From: Arthrobacter sp. DNA4
GTDB lineage: Bacteria; Actinomycetota; Actinomycetes; Actinomycetales; Micrococcaceae
Assembly (NCBI RefSeq): GCF_024362385.1
Contig: NZ_CP101466.1
Coordinates: forward strand, 3,162,001 to 3,226,000
Length of the DNA: 64,000 nt
Direction: 5' to 3'
The translations under genes and the position numbers were made by a program. Shown here piece by piece: positions 37,723 to 46,613 of the stretch (positions within the stretch are counted from its first letter, which is position 1; each line of letters begins with the position of its first letter). The notes under the pieces are model-generated. The model searched no databases and was not told where the DNA came from. It saw nothing but the letters and a program-made list of their open reading frames with translations.

Positions 37723-38400
37723 ATGTCGACCGCTCCTGCCGAGGTTAAGCGTCCCCGCCAGGTCTTGCCACTTTTTGCCGTGCTCCTGGTCCTGTTCGCG
37801 GTGGCGGCACTCTGGCCCGTTGTGGGTCGTGTCACCGGCAACGCAGAACTGCCCGTACAAATCGCCGCGAATCTGGCGCCGTTCGCAGTCTTCTTTGGTG
37901 CCGTAGCCTTGGCGGCCCGGTTTGAGGGCATCTCCCTGGCCACCGCCGTCGGGTTCTCGACGCGGCATGCCGTGCGGCAGCTTCTCACCGCCCTGGCGCT
38001 CTTGGCCGCCACACTGGCCTTAACCGTTGCTGCGGCAGCCCTGGGCTTCCGTATGTTCGGCGAAGGGGAGGGCGGGCTGCTGTTCTTCCTGTACGCGGCC
38101 TTCCGCAGTTTCCTGCTGGTGGGCTTTGGGGAGGAGCTCATCTGGCGGGGCTACGTTCTGGGCGCAATGCGCCGAAACATGCACTCCGATGCGGCCGCTG
38201 TCCTGCTGTCTTCGGTGCTCTTCGGGGTGTGGCACTACCCTGGCGGACAGGACGTGCTCCAGGTGCTGATGACCATGCTCTTCGGCGTGCTGTGGGGCAT
38301 GGCCCGCCTAAGGATCCGGCATTGCTCAACGTTCTCCACCGGAACCGCCCACGGGCTGCATGACCTGGCGTTGCTCGTCATCGCCACTCTCACCGCCTGA
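37723..38400 (+). CDS. CPBP/CAAX-type intramembrane metalloprotease
   Basis: 225 residues from ATG 37723, chosen for the AAGGAAG just upstream (a TTG 14 codons earlier is weaker). At least six hydrophobic segments are visible. The CPBP motifs are present: the Glu-Glu-x3-Arg block FGEELIWRGYVLGAMRR, FGVWHYPGG with the second-motif His, and HGLHDL for the third. Bacterial members act in bacteriocin self-immunity or membrane protein processing, and the substrate is not predictable. It converges on tsaD with 11 bp between the stops. Confidence 0.85.
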   Translation: MSTAPAEVKRPRQVLPLFAVLLVLFAVAALWPVVGRVTGNAELPVQIAANLAPFAVFFGAVALAARFEGISLATAVGFSTRHAVRQLLTALALLAATLALTVAAAALGFRMFGEGEGGLLFFLYAAFRSFLLVGFGEELIWRGYVLGAMRRNMHSDAAAVLLSSVLFGVWHYPGGQDVLQVLMTMLFGVLWGMARLRIRHCSTFSTGTAHGLHDLALLVIATLTA

Positions 38401-38411
38401 GTTGCCCGAGG

Positions 38412-39503
38412 TCAGGCCGGAAGCGACACCGAGGTGACGGGCATCGAGGAGTCCGGGGCGAATTCGATGCCGCTGGGTTCGGCACCGGCCATCACCAGCT
38501 GGGCGCCAAGCGCGGCCACCATGGCGCCGTTGTCCGTGCACAAGTCCAGCGGGGGAACGTGCAGCCGGATGCCGGCGGAGGCGCAGCGTTGCCCGGTCAG
38601 TTCACGCAGCCGGGAGTTTGCCGCCACGCCGCCGCCCAGCAGGACGTCCTTGACGCCGTGCTCGCGGCAGGCCAGGACCGCCTTGGAGGAGATCACATCC
38701 ACCACAGCCTCCTGGAACGCTGCGGCAATGTCGGCCACCGGAATCTCTTCGCCACGGGCCTCGAACTGCTCCACGCACCGGGCCACGGCAGTCTTCAGGC
38801 CGCTGAAGGACCAGTCGTACCGGTGGGGGCCCGGTTCACCGGCCGTGCCCATGTACTTGGGCTGGGTCAGGCCTCGGGGGAAGCGGATTGCCTTGGGGTT
38901 GCCGGTACGGGCCATCTTGTCGATGGCCGGTCCGCCGGGGTAGCCAAGTCCCAGGATGCGGGCCACTTTGTCGTAGGCCTCGCCCGCGGCGTCGTCAATG
39001 GTGGAGCCCAGGAGCTCCACATCGCTGGTGATGCTGTTGATGCGCAGGATTTCGGTGTGGCCGCCCGAGACCAGCAGGGCGCCCAGGTTCTCCGGCAGCT
39101 CCTGCCTGCGGCCCGTGGCGCGGTCGTCCAGGAGCCCCACGCCCACATGCGCCACCAGGTGGTTGATGGCGTACAGCGGCTTTCCGGTGGCCACGGCAAG
39201 CGCCTTGGCAGCACACACACCCACCATCAGCGCGCCGGCAAGCCCGGGCCCGGAGGTGACGGCGATTGCGTCCACCTGTTCCAGGGTGACGCCGGCGTCC
39301 GCGAGGGCCTGTTCCAGGGTGGGAACAAAGGCGTCGAGGTGGGCGCGGGAAGCGATCTCGGGGATGACTCCACCGAAGCGGACGTGCTCGTCCATGGAGG
39401 AAGAGACCGTGTTGGTCAGGAGGGTGGTGCCGCGGACGAGGCCGACGCCGGTTTCGTCGCAGGATGATTCGATGCCCAGTACCAGGGGCTGCGTACGGTT
39501 CAT
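38412..39503 (-). CDS. tsaD: tRNA N6-threonylcarbamoyladenosine transferase TsaD
   Basis: Transfers the threonylcarbamoyl group to A37 of ANN-decoding tRNAs. 363 residues with IESSCDETG near the start, the metal-binding HLVAH, the ASKHA-fold phosphate loops [11 protein letters not shown] and [20 protein letters not shown] and [16 protein letters not shown]. It is the last gene of the alr-tsaE-tsaB-rimI-tsaD run and overlaps rimI by 4 bp. ATG start at 39503. In mycobacteria this operon continues into groES-groEL1; here the two are about 7 kb apart. Confidence 0.97.
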   Translation of the reverse strand: MNRTQPLVLGIESSCDETGVGLVRGTTLLTNTVSSSMDEHVRFGGVIPEIASRAHLDAFVPTLEQALADAGVTLEQVDAIAVTSGPGLAGALMVGVCAAKALAVATGKPLYAINHLVAHVGVGLLDDRATGRRQELPENLGALLVSGGHTEILRINSITSDVELLGSTIDDAAGEAYDKVARILGLGYPGGPAIDKMARTGNPKAIRFPRGLTQPKYMGTAGEPGPHRYDWSFSGLKTAVARCVEQFEARGEEIPVADIAAAFQEAVVDVISSKAVLACREHGVKDVLLGGGVAANSRLRELTGQRCASAGIRLHVPPLDLCTDNGAMVAALGAQLVMAGAEPSGIEFAPDSSMPVTSVSLPA

Positions 39504-40018
39504 GCCTGGCCTGCCTCCGTTGCTTCGTGTCCTTCAGGGTGTGCCGCGGGCAGCTGGAGCCGCATGATGAGGGCATCCACGCCGTCCCGGTAGTAGCGCG
39601 GGCGGACGTGGATCTGTTCGAAGCCGAACCGCAGATAGAGCTGTTGTGCCCGGGGGTTGTCGGCGCGGACCTCGAGCAGGACGTCGGCGGCGCCGCGGTG
39701 CCGGGCCTCGTCAATCAGCTGCGTGAGCAGCGTGCTGCCGATGCCGCGGCCTTCGTAGTCGGGGACGACGGCGATGGTCTGGACGTCCGCGATGGGTTCG
39801 ATGCACATCAGGCCGGCGTAGCCCACGATGCCGCCGCTGGTCTCCGCCACCAGGTAGCGGCGGGTCTCCGGCTGGGAGAGCTCATCCAGGAACATCTGCA
39901 CGGGCCACGCATCAATGGGAAAGAGCCTGTGTTCCAGTGCACCGACGGCAGGCACATCGTCCAGCGTCATGTCCCGGACGGTGACGTCCGCCGCGCGTGG
40001 GTCCGGGGTGCTGCTCAC
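39500..40018 (-). CDS. rimI: Ribosomal protein bS18 alanine N-acetyltransferase RimI
   Basis: 172-residue GNAT enzyme. The fold motifs are [62 protein letters not shown] (acetyl-CoA loop) and [21 protein letters not shown]. The position between tsaB and tsaD is the standard site of rimI in actinobacteria. It probably acetylates the N-terminal Ala of ribosomal protein S18, though mycobacterial RimI is reported to be broader. GTG start at 40018; it overlaps both neighbours by 4 bp. Confidence 0.93.
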   Translation of the reverse strand: MSSTPDPRAADVTVRDMTLDDVPAVGALEHRLFPIDAWPVQMFLDELSQPETRRYLVAETSGGIVGYAGLMCIEPIADVQTIAVVPDYEGRGIGSTLLTQLIDEARHRGAADVLLEVRADNPRAQQLYLRFGFEQIHVRPRYYRDGVDALIMRLQLPAAHPEGHEATEAGQA

Positions 40019-40686
40019 AATGCCCGCTTCCGTGGTCCGGGGACCTGCGCGTCGGATTCCCGCAGGTACAGGGGGGTGGAGTCCAGCAGGGTGTGTCCTG
40101 CCGCCAGCCGTGCCAGGGCGAACTGGCCAAGGTACAGGGCGTCCGGCTGCTCCGCGGCGAAATCCGGGTGGGCCTGGAGCACGCTGGCGTAGAGTCCCGC
40201 GCCGGCGCCGAACGCAGGCAGGGCAGGGAGGTCAGATGCGAACCCGACGTGGGGGCCATCCTCCAGCACGGGCAGCTGGCCGTCATCCAGGCTGTACCGG
40301 GCCCAGTAGACCTCTTTGCGGCGGGCGTCCGTCACCACCAGGAACTCGGATACGGCGGCGGTGGACTCCGCAACTTCCAGGGCCATCGCGTCCAGGCTCA
40401 CCAGGCCATGCAGCGGCTTGCCCCACACGAAGGCCAGGGTGCGGGCGGTGGCAATGCCGGAGCGCAGCCCGGTGAAGGGGCCCGGACCAACGCCCACCAC
40501 CAGGGCGTCCACGTCCTGCCCGGTCACGCCCGCTGATGCCAGCATGGCGTGGATTCCGGGGGCAAGCACCTCAGCGTGGCTGCGGGTGTCCTCCGTGGCG
40601 AAGCTGGCCAGCACGCTTTCCGGGGCATCATCGGTGACCAGCGCAGCGCTGGCCACCGCCGACGTGTCAATAGCGAGGATCAGCAT
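40015..40686 (-). CDS. tsaB: TsaB, t6A synthesis scaffold
   Basis: 223 residues from ATG 40686 (MLILAIDTSAVASAAL); the earlier in-frame start overlaps tsaE too far. It is the inactive TsaD paralogue that bridges TsaD and TsaE, with the ASKHA hallmarks LAIDTS and VVGVGPGPFTGLRSGIATARTLA. The threonylcarbamoyl transfer motifs of TsaD are absent, as normal for the subunit. It overlaps tsaE by 7 bp and rimI by 4 bp. Confidence 0.95.
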   Translation of the reverse strand: MLILAIDTSAVASAALVTDDAPESVLASFATEDTRSHAEVLAPGIHAMLASAGVTGQDVDALVVGVGPGPFTGLRSGIATARTLAFVWGKPLHGLVSLDAMALEVAESTAAVSEFLVVTDARRKEVYWARYSLDDGQLPVLEDGPHVGFASDLPALPAFGAGAGLYASVLQAHPDFAAEQPDALYLGQFALARLAAGHTLLDSTPLYLRESDAQVPGPRKRAL

Positions 40687-41267
40687 GCCGCTCCCCCGGC
40701 GGGTCCGGCCAGTTCGGGAACGGCGGCCCACCGCGGCCCGTACCCGCGCATCACGATGGTGCGGGGCTCATCCGTGTCTTCGGCGTCGAAGTCCAGGCTT
40801 GCGGAGGTGCCCGCTGCGGCGCTGCCCAGGCCGATCGCACGGTGCAGGTCGATCTCCAGCCGGCTGTCGCTCAGGTGCTCCACGCGCTCATGTCCCCACT
40901 CCACCACCGTCACCGAGGAATCCATGGTGTTTTCGAGGTCGATGTCATCAATCTCCGCCGCCGAGCCCAGCCGGTAGGCGTCCACGTGCACCAGGTCCGG
41001 ACCGCCCGGACGCGGGCCGTCCGGCAGGTTGGGATGGATCCGGACCAGGACGAACGTCGGAGAGATGATGCCCGGGCGGACACCCAGGCCTTCGCCCAGG
41101 CCCTGGGTGAAGGTGGTTTTCCCGGCACCCAGCTCGCCGGACAGCACCAGCAGGTCCCCGGCCTGCAGTACCTCCGCCAGGCGTGCGCCGAAAGCATGCG
41201 TCTGTTCCGCCGTCGTCGCCGTGAAGGTCTTTTCCCAGTTGGCGGGCAGTTCTTCGGGCGTGCTCAT
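40680..41267 (-). CDS. tsaE: TsaE, ATPase of the t6A complex
   Basis: 195 residues from ATG 41267. The Walker A is LSGELGAGKTTFTQGLGEGLG, with the Walker B-like LVHVDAYRLGS and the switch region VTVVEWGHERVEHL. TsaE hydrolyses ATP to drive cycling of the TsaB-TsaD complex. The 40 C-terminal residues past the core (EDTDEPRTIVMRGYGPRW) are longer than in E. coli TsaE. It overlaps alr by 4 bp upstream. Confidence 0.95.
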   Translation of the reverse strand: MSTPEELPANWEKTFTATTAEQTHAFGARLAEVLQAGDLLVLSGELGAGKTTFTQGLGEGLGVRPGIISPTFVLVRIHPNLPDGPRPGGPDLVHVDAYRLGSAAEIDDIDLENTMDSSVTVVEWGHERVEHLSDSRLEIDLHRAIGLGSAAAGTSASLDFDAEDTDEPRTIVMRGYGPRWAAVPELAGPAGGAAC

Positions 41268-42502
41268 GCCGCTCCCGCCTTGCCGGGGACGCCCGCCAGG
41301 GTGTGGCCGGCTTCCGCGCGCTCGTCTTCGTTGATGAAGCGGCGGGGAACACGGGGACTGATCCTGGTCACCACCTCGTAGTTGATGGTCCCGGCGGCGC
41401 GTGCCCACTCGTCAACCGTGGGTCCGCCGTCGGCCCCGTTACCGAACAGCTCCGCCTCCGCGCCCTGCAACGTGGCACCCGATGCCTCCGGACCCAGGTC
41501 GATGACCATCTGGTCCATGGCGATCCGCCCTACTACGGGGTAGGTTTTCCCGGCCACGCGGACGGGGCCGCCGGTGGCAACGCGCGGGACGCCGTCGGCA
41601 TAGCCCAGCGGAATCAGCGCCAGGGTGCTCGCCGTCCTGGTGCGGTAATGCAGCCCGTAGGAGACGCCCTGCCCCTCGGGCACCTCTTTGCACTGCGACA
41701 CCAGGGTGCGCAGCGTCATGGCGGGGCGGAGGCCCAACTCCGCGGACGTCTGCCCGTCGAATGGCGAAAGCCCGTAGATGCCCAGGCCCACACGGACCAT
41801 GTCGAAGTGGGTATCGGGCCGGGAAAGGGTGGCGGGGGTGTTGGCAAGGTGCCGGACCTCAGGATCCACGCCCGCGTCCTCGGCAATGGCCAGGGCCTCC
41901 CGGAATGCGGCCACCTGCTGGTCCGTCTCGGGCCGCTCCGGCTCATCAGCCACGGCCAGGTGCGAGAAGATGCCCACCACGCGCAGCAGCCCCTGGTCCT
42001 GGTACTCCACGGCCTCCCCCACCAGGCGGTCCCATGCCTCGGGCGTTGCGCCGTTGCGGCCCAGCCCGGTGTCCACTTTGAGGTGCACCCGTGCGGGACG
42101 TTCCTGTTCGCGGGCGGCGGCCACGATGCGTTCCAGCTCCCAGCCCGAGCAGCCGATGTCGACGCCGGCAGCCACGGCGGCGCCGAAGTTGCTGTCGGTG
42201 GTGTGCAGCCAGGCGAGGAGGGGCGCGTCGATGCCGGCGGCGCGGAGCGCGAGGGCCTCGGAAATGTGCGCCACGCCCAGCCAGGACGCGCCGGCCTGCA
42301 GGGCTGCACGGGCCACGGGGACCGCGCCGTGCCCGTACGCATCGGCCTTGACCACGGCCATGACTTTCGCGGGGGAAGCAGCGGCGGCAAGCCGGCGGAC
42401 GTTGTGCCGGATGGCCTCCAGGTCGATCACTGCGGACCGCTCATGGCGGGGGTCCGGCCCGGAGGCAGCGCTGAATTCACCGGTTGTTGCGGGGTAGGTC
42501 AC
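41264..42502 (-). CDS. alr: Alanine racemase
   Basis: PLP enzyme that makes D-alanine for peptidoglycan. 412 residues. The PLP-binding Lys is in MAVVKADAYGHGAVPVARAAL, the second catalytic Tyr is in GVSYGLHYRTRT, and LALIPLGYADGVPR and PVVGRIAMDQMVIDLG complete the C-terminal domain. It heads the overlapping alr-tsaE-tsaB-rimI-tsaD operon. GTG start at 42502. About 56 bp separate it from the upstream PfkB kinase gene on the same strand, so the operon may include that gene or have its own promoter. Confidence 0.97.
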   Translation of the reverse strand: MTYPATTGEFSAASGPDPRHERSAVIDLEAIRHNVRRLAAAASPAKVMAVVKADAYGHGAVPVARAALQAGASWLGVAHISEALALRAAGIDAPLLAWLHTTDSNFGAAVAAGVDIGCSGWELERIVAAAREQERPARVHLKVDTGLGRNGATPEAWDRLVGEAVEYQDQGLLRVVGIFSHLAVADEPERPETDQQVAAFREALAIAEDAGVDPEVRHLANTPATLSRPDTHFDMVRVGLGIYGLSPFDGQTSAELGLRPAMTLRTLVSQCKEVPEGQGVSYGLHYRTRTASTLALIPLGYADGVPRVATGGPVRVAGKTYPVVGRIAMDQMVIDLGPEASGATLQGAEAELFGNGADGGPTVDEWARAAGTINYEVVTRISPRVPRRFINEDERAEAGHTLAGVPGKAGAA

Positions 42503-42558
42503 CTAACTGATTCTAGTGCGGGCACTTCGCGCCGAATAATCGGGGCGTCCGGCGCTCC

Positions 42559-43650
42559 TCAGGCGTCCGACAGGTGCGCGATGGTGGCCGCCGCCCGGCG
42601 CTGGGCCGCCAGCGGCACGTCCTCGATGATGTCCGCGAGGAATCCGAAGCGCCGCAGCCATTGGCTCATCTGCCGTTCGGGGCGGGCGTTGGCGCGCTTC
42701 CACCAGTCAGCGATGTCCCCCCAGCCAGGGGCGGCCAGGGATCCGCCAACCTCCTGCACGGCCAGGGAGGCGCACAGGTTGGCAAACCGCAGCCTGTCCC
42801 CGAGCGGCCAACCGGCCAGGGTGCCCACGATGAACGCTGCGTCGAAGCAGTCACCGGCTCCCGTGGGGTCGTGCGCCTTGACCGGAAGCGACGGGACCCA
42901 CTCCTCCTCCCCGGTTTCCGAGTCAACGGCCATGGCCCCCTGCGCTCCCAGGGTCACCACGGCCACCGGTACCCGGTCCGCGAGAGCGTAGAGCGCACTC
43001 CACGGATTGTCCTTGCCGGTGAACGCCATGGCCTCGCGCTGGTTGGGCAGGAAGGCGTAAAAGTACTGCAGGTTGTCGAGCCGCACGGGCGCCCACTCGC
43101 CGCTTGGATCCCACCCCACGTCCCCGAACAAACGCACCCCGGCGGCATGGGCTGCCCGGGCCCACGGCTCAACCTCAAGGCCCACCTCGGCGATGCCGGC
43201 GCGCGCCTGGGGCGGGTCTCCAATCAGCTCGGAGTTTGTCACCGGCGCCGAGTGTCCGTGGGTTACCAGGGAACGGTCGCCGTCCACGCAGAGGGACACC
43301 GTCACCGGCGAGTGCCAGCCCGGGACGCGGCGGGAGAGGCTGAGGTCAACGTGCTCCTGGCCGGAGAGGATCTTCCAGTTGAAGTCGCCGTATCCGTCGT
43401 CCCCGAAAGCCGCTGCCAGGCCGGTGCGCAGGCCCAGCCGCGCGGCGGCGATGGCCTGGTTGGCCACCCCTCCGGGACAGCTGCCCATGCCGTCACTCCA
43501 GATTTCCGTACCTGGTTCGGGCCCGTGCGGGAGGCCGGTAAAGATGATGTCCTGGAAAACGGTCCCGGCCAGCAGGAGATCGAATCCGGGTTCCCCCGGC
43601 GGGCGGACGGCAGCCAGAGGATCGAAGGGGCGGGCTGGCATCGCGTCCAT
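42559..43650 (-). CDS. PfkB-family carbohydrate kinase
   Basis: 363 residues of the ribokinase fold. Signature 1 region is GSCPGGVANQAIAAARLG with the following AAFGDDGYGD; signature 2 is DPTGAGDCFDAAFIVGTLAGW, containing the catalytic Asp. The sugar is not predictable. It is divergently transcribed from the GH4 glycosidase gene, with 91 bp between, so a shared sugar pathway is plausible. The C-terminal 60 residues beyond the kinase core are less conserved. ATG start at 43650; an in-frame ATG three codons later is possible. Confidence 0.87.
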   Translation of the reverse strand: MDAMPARPFDPLAAVRPPGEPGFDLLLAGTVFQDIIFTGLPHGPEPGTEIWSDGMGSCPGGVANQAIAAARLGLRTGLAAAFGDDGYGDFNWKILSGQEHVDLSLSRRVPGWHSPVTVSLCVDGDRSLVTHGHSAPVTNSELIGDPPQARAGIAEVGLEVEPWARAAHAAGVRLFGDVGWDPSGEWAPVRLDNLQYFYAFLPNQREAMAFTGKDNPWSALYALADRVPVAVVTLGAQGAMAVDSETGEEEWVPSLPVKAHDPTGAGDCFDAAFIVGTLAGWPLGDRLRFANLCASLAVQEVGGSLAAPGWGDIADWWKRANARPERQMSQWLRRFGFLADIIEDVPLAAQRRAAATIAHLSDA

Positions 43651-43693
43651 AGTGCGCAGGATACGCCGCGCGGCAGTGCTCCGGTAGGGGCCT

Positions 43694-43714
43694 TGGACAC
43701 GGTATGGACACGGT
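43694..43714. promoter_or_regulatory. Direct repeat TGGACACGGT x2 between divergent sugar genes
   Basis: Two identical 10-base copies, 43694-43703 and 43705-43714, spaced 11 bp apart (one helical turn), lie between the PfkB kinase and GH4 starts. The spacing suits a regulator binding one face of the DNA. No repressor gene is adjacent. Confidence 0.45.
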
Positions 43715-43741
43715 GTCGGAGGTTGGTCCTAGACTGCATCC

Positions 43742-45154
43742 ATGCGGCTTCTGATTGCCGGCGGCGGGGGTTTCAGGGTGCCGCTCATCTACCGGGCGTT
43801 GGTGTCCGGGCCCTTTTCCGGCCTGGTCACGGAGCTGGTGCTGTACGACGTCGATCCCGCCCGCCTGGATGCCGTCACCGCCGTGCTGCGCAGCATGCCG
43901 GCAGGCCAGGGTGCACACCTTCCGGTGCATGCCACCACAGATCTTTCCACTGCCCTCTCCGGCACCTCCATGGTCTTCGCCGCGATCCGGCCCGGCGGCA
44001 CCGCGGGTCGTGTGGCCGATGAGAAGGTGGCACAGGACCTCGGGCTGCTGGGCCAGGAAACCACCGGGGCCGGCGGGATTTCCTACGCTTTGCGGACCAT
44101 CCCGCACATGGTGGGCCTTGCCCTGCTGATGCGCGAGCACTGCCCGGACGCATGGCTGGTCAACTTCACCAATCCGGCCGGAATAGTCACCGAGGCCTTG
44201 CGCCCTGTCCTGGGGAACCGGGTCATCGGGATCTGCGACTCCGCGGGAGGGCTGGTGCACCGGGCGGCACGGGCTGCGGGTGTCCCGTTGCCGGAGGGAC
44301 GGCTCGACGGCGTGGGCTACTACGGGTTGAACCACCTGGGCTGGCTGTACCGGCTGGAGTCCGGCGGACGGGACGTACTGCCCGGCCTGCTTGCTGACGC
44401 CGGGGCGCTCCAGTCGTTCGAGGAAGGCCGGCTCTTCCCGCAACCGTTCCTTGCCGGACTCAGCATGCTGCCCAACGAATACCTGTATTACTACTACCAG
44501 CGCGATTCGGCCCGGCAGGCAATGCAGGCCATGGCACGCACCCGCGGGCAGACCATCCACAACCAGCAGCAGGAGCTGTATCCGCGGCTGGCCGCCGCGG
44601 GCCCGGACGCATACCGGCTGTGGGAGGCGGCGCGGCGCTCCCGCGAAGAGGGGTACCTGGCCGAGGCCCGGCACGACGGCGAGCGCCGGAACGAGGAGGA
44701 CCTGGCCGGCGGTGGCTACGAACGGGTGGCGCTGGCGGCGATGCAAGCACTGGCTGGCGGGGGCGATACCCAACTGATCCTCAACACTGTCAACGCTCTG
44801 CAGGCCCCGTCGGCACCCCCGCCACGCCCCGGCAACCGTGACCTGCTCCAACCCGCCATTCCCGGCCTGCCGTCGGACGCCGTCGTCGAAGTCCCCTGCA
44901 CCGTCACCCCGGCCGGAGCCGTGCCGTTGCCCCAGCAGGAACCGCCGGAACCACACCTGGGCCTGCTCCGGCAGGTCAAGGAGGTGGAACGGCTCGTTGT
45001 CCTGGCCGCGGGCACCGGCAACCGGGATGCCGCCGTCGAGGCCTTCGCCCGGCACCCGCTCGTGGATTCGGCGGACCTGGCCGCGAAGCTGATGGCCGGT
45101 TATGAGCGGGCGTTTCCGGCCTTGGGGAAGATGTGGGAGGGCGGTGGGCGTTAG
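43742..45154 (+). CDS. Glycoside hydrolase family 4 (6-phospho-beta-glucosidase-like)
   Basis: 470 residues with the NAD-dependent GH4 mechanism. The Rossmann loop is IAGGGGFRVPLIYRAL; NFTNPAGIVTEAL, the metal-binding Cys in IGICDSAGG and His in YYGLNHLGW follow. A typical 6-phospho-beta-glucosidase has a longer Gly-Gly-Gly-S start and CN, so the substrate could differ. Loss of the phosphorylated sugar by hydrolysis would feed glycolysis, and the divergent kinase fits this. ATG 43742 starts right after the intergenic direct repeat. Confidence 0.87.
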   Translation: MRLLIAGGGGFRVPLIYRALVSGPFSGLVTELVLYDVDPARLDAVTAVLRSMPAGQGAHLPVHATTDLSTALSGTSMVFAAIRPGGTAGRVADEKVAQDLGLLGQETTGAGGISYALRTIPHMVGLALLMREHCPDAWLVNFTNPAGIVTEALRPVLGNRVIGICDSAGGLVHRAARAAGVPLPEGRLDGVGYYGLNHLGWLYRLESGGRDVLPGLLADAGALQSFEEGRLFPQPFLAGLSMLPNEYLYYYYQRDSARQAMQAMARTRGQTIHNQQQELYPRLAAAGPDAYRLWEAARRSREEGYLAEARHDGERRNEEDLAGGGYERVALAAMQALAGGGDTQLILNTVNALQAPSAPPPRPGNRDLLQPAIPGLPSDAVVEVPCTVTPAGAVPLPQQEPPEPHLGLLRQVKEVERLVVLAAGTGNRDAAVEAFARHPLVDSADLAAKLMAGYERAFPALGKMWEGGGR

Positions 45155-45230
45155 GGGAAGGAGTAATGTTTTATCGGATGCGCACTGAGCCGGCTCCCCT
45201 GACACGCGCCGGCGGCCGGAAGGAGGTCCC

Positions 45231-46496
45231 GTGGCACTGATCCGCAGGGTCGCTTTGCTTTCCCTCCACACCTCCCCCATGGAACAGCCCGGCTCCGGTG
45301 ATGCCGGCGGAATGAACGTCTACATCCGCGAGCTGGCCTCGGCACTGGCCGAGGCAGGCGTGGAAGTGGAGATCTTCACGCGGGCCACCTCAGCCGACCA
45401 GACCGCCGTCGAGCATCCCGACCCCGGCGTGTGCGTGCACAACGTCCTGGCCGGGCCGCCCAGGAAGATCCCCAAGGAGGAACTTCCCGGGCTGCTGCAC
45501 GCCATGGTTGCGGAAATCGAGCAGATCCGCCGCCGCCAGCCGCACGGCCGGTACGACGTCATCCATTCCCACTACTGGGTGTCCGGGATAGCGGGGCTGG
45601 AACTGTCCGAGCTGTGGGGCGTTCCGTTGGTCCACACCATGCACACCATGGCCAAGGTCAAGAACCTGTTGCTGGAGTCCGGTGAGCAGCCGGAGCCCTG
45701 GCGCCGCGAACTGGGCGAGCACCGCATCGTCGACGGCGCGGCCAGGCTTATTGCCAACACCAGCTCCGAGGCCGCCGAACTCGTGTCCCACTACGGCGCC
45801 ACCTACGACCGCATCGACATCGCGCCACCCGGTGTGGACCTGGCCACGTTCACCCCCGCGTTCCGGGCACGGTCCAGGGCGGAGCACGGCGTCAGCCCCG
45901 ACACGTTCCACCTGGTGTTCGCCGGTCGCATCCAGCGCCTAAAGGGCCCCCAGGTCCTGGTCAAAGCCGCGGCGCTGCTGCGGAAGCGTCGCCCGGACAT
46001 TGACCTGCGCGTCACCATCCTCGGTGCGTTGAGCGGCAACAAGGAATTCAACCTCCGCTGCCTGGTGGCGGAAGCAGGAATGGACGACGTCGTCACGCAG
46101 CTTCCGCCGGTGAAGGCACCTGAGCTGGCGTCCTGGTTCCGTGCGGCCGACGTTGTGGTGATGCCTTCCTTCAGTGAATCCTTCGGGCTCGTGGCACTCG
46201 AGGCCCAGGCCTGCGGGACGCCCGTGGTGGCCACCCGGGTTGGCGGGCTCTCCCGCGCCATCTTCCACGGCCGGACCGGGCTCCTGGTGGACGGCCACCA
46301 TGCTGCGGACTGGGCCGATGCCCTGGAATCCCTGTACGACGACCCCGCCACCCGCGAGGACCTGGGCCGCGCTGCCGCCATCCGTGCCCAGAACTCCGGC
46401 TGGCAGCGTACTGCCGCCATAACGCTGGAAAGCTACCATGCCGCCGTCGACAACTTTGTGGGCCGCCGACTGGCCCCGGTGGTTCCGGCTTCCTGA
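45231..46496 (+). CDS. mshA: D-inositol-3-phosphate glycosyltransferase MshA
   Basis: First enzyme of mycothiol synthesis: it transfers N-acetylglucosamine from UDP-GlcNAc to 1L-myo-inositol-1-phosphate. 421 residues, GT-B fold, family GT4. SLHTSPMEQPGSGDAGGMNVY is the diagnostic acceptor-site start, with PPGVDLATF, FAGRIQRLKGPQVLVKA and the nucleotide-binding PSFSESFGLVALEAQACGTPVV. It starts at GTG 45231 with an ideal GGAAGGAGG. ino1, which supplies the inositol phosphate, is 3 kb away, consistent with a mycothiol-producing organism. Confidence 0.93.
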   Translation: MALIRRVALLSLHTSPMEQPGSGDAGGMNVYIRELASALAEAGVEVEIFTRATSADQTAVEHPDPGVCVHNVLAGPPRKIPKEELPGLLHAMVAEIEQIRRRQPHGRYDVIHSHYWVSGIAGLELSELWGVPLVHTMHTMAKVKNLLLESGEQPEPWRRELGEHRIVDGAARLIANTSSEAAELVSHYGATYDRIDIAPPGVDLATFTPAFRARSRAEHGVSPDTFHLVFAGRIQRLKGPQVLVKAAALLRKRRPDIDLRVTILGALSGNKEFNLRCLVAEAGMDDVVTQLPPVKAPELASWFRAADVVVMPSFSESFGLVALEAQACGTPVVATRVGGLSRAIFHGRTGLLVDGHHAADWADALESLYDDPATREDLGRAAAIRAQNSGWQRTAAITLESYHAAVDNFVGRRLAPVVPAS

Positions 46497-46613
46497 CGGT
46501 TCTTCGCAGGCCGCTGCTGGTATCGGGTGCCGTTGGAGCCGGGTGCTGTTAGCTTAGGGGCAGGTCTCCGGCGCCGGTCGGTGCAGGAAAAGACTGCGCA
46601 GGAAAGGACAAGG

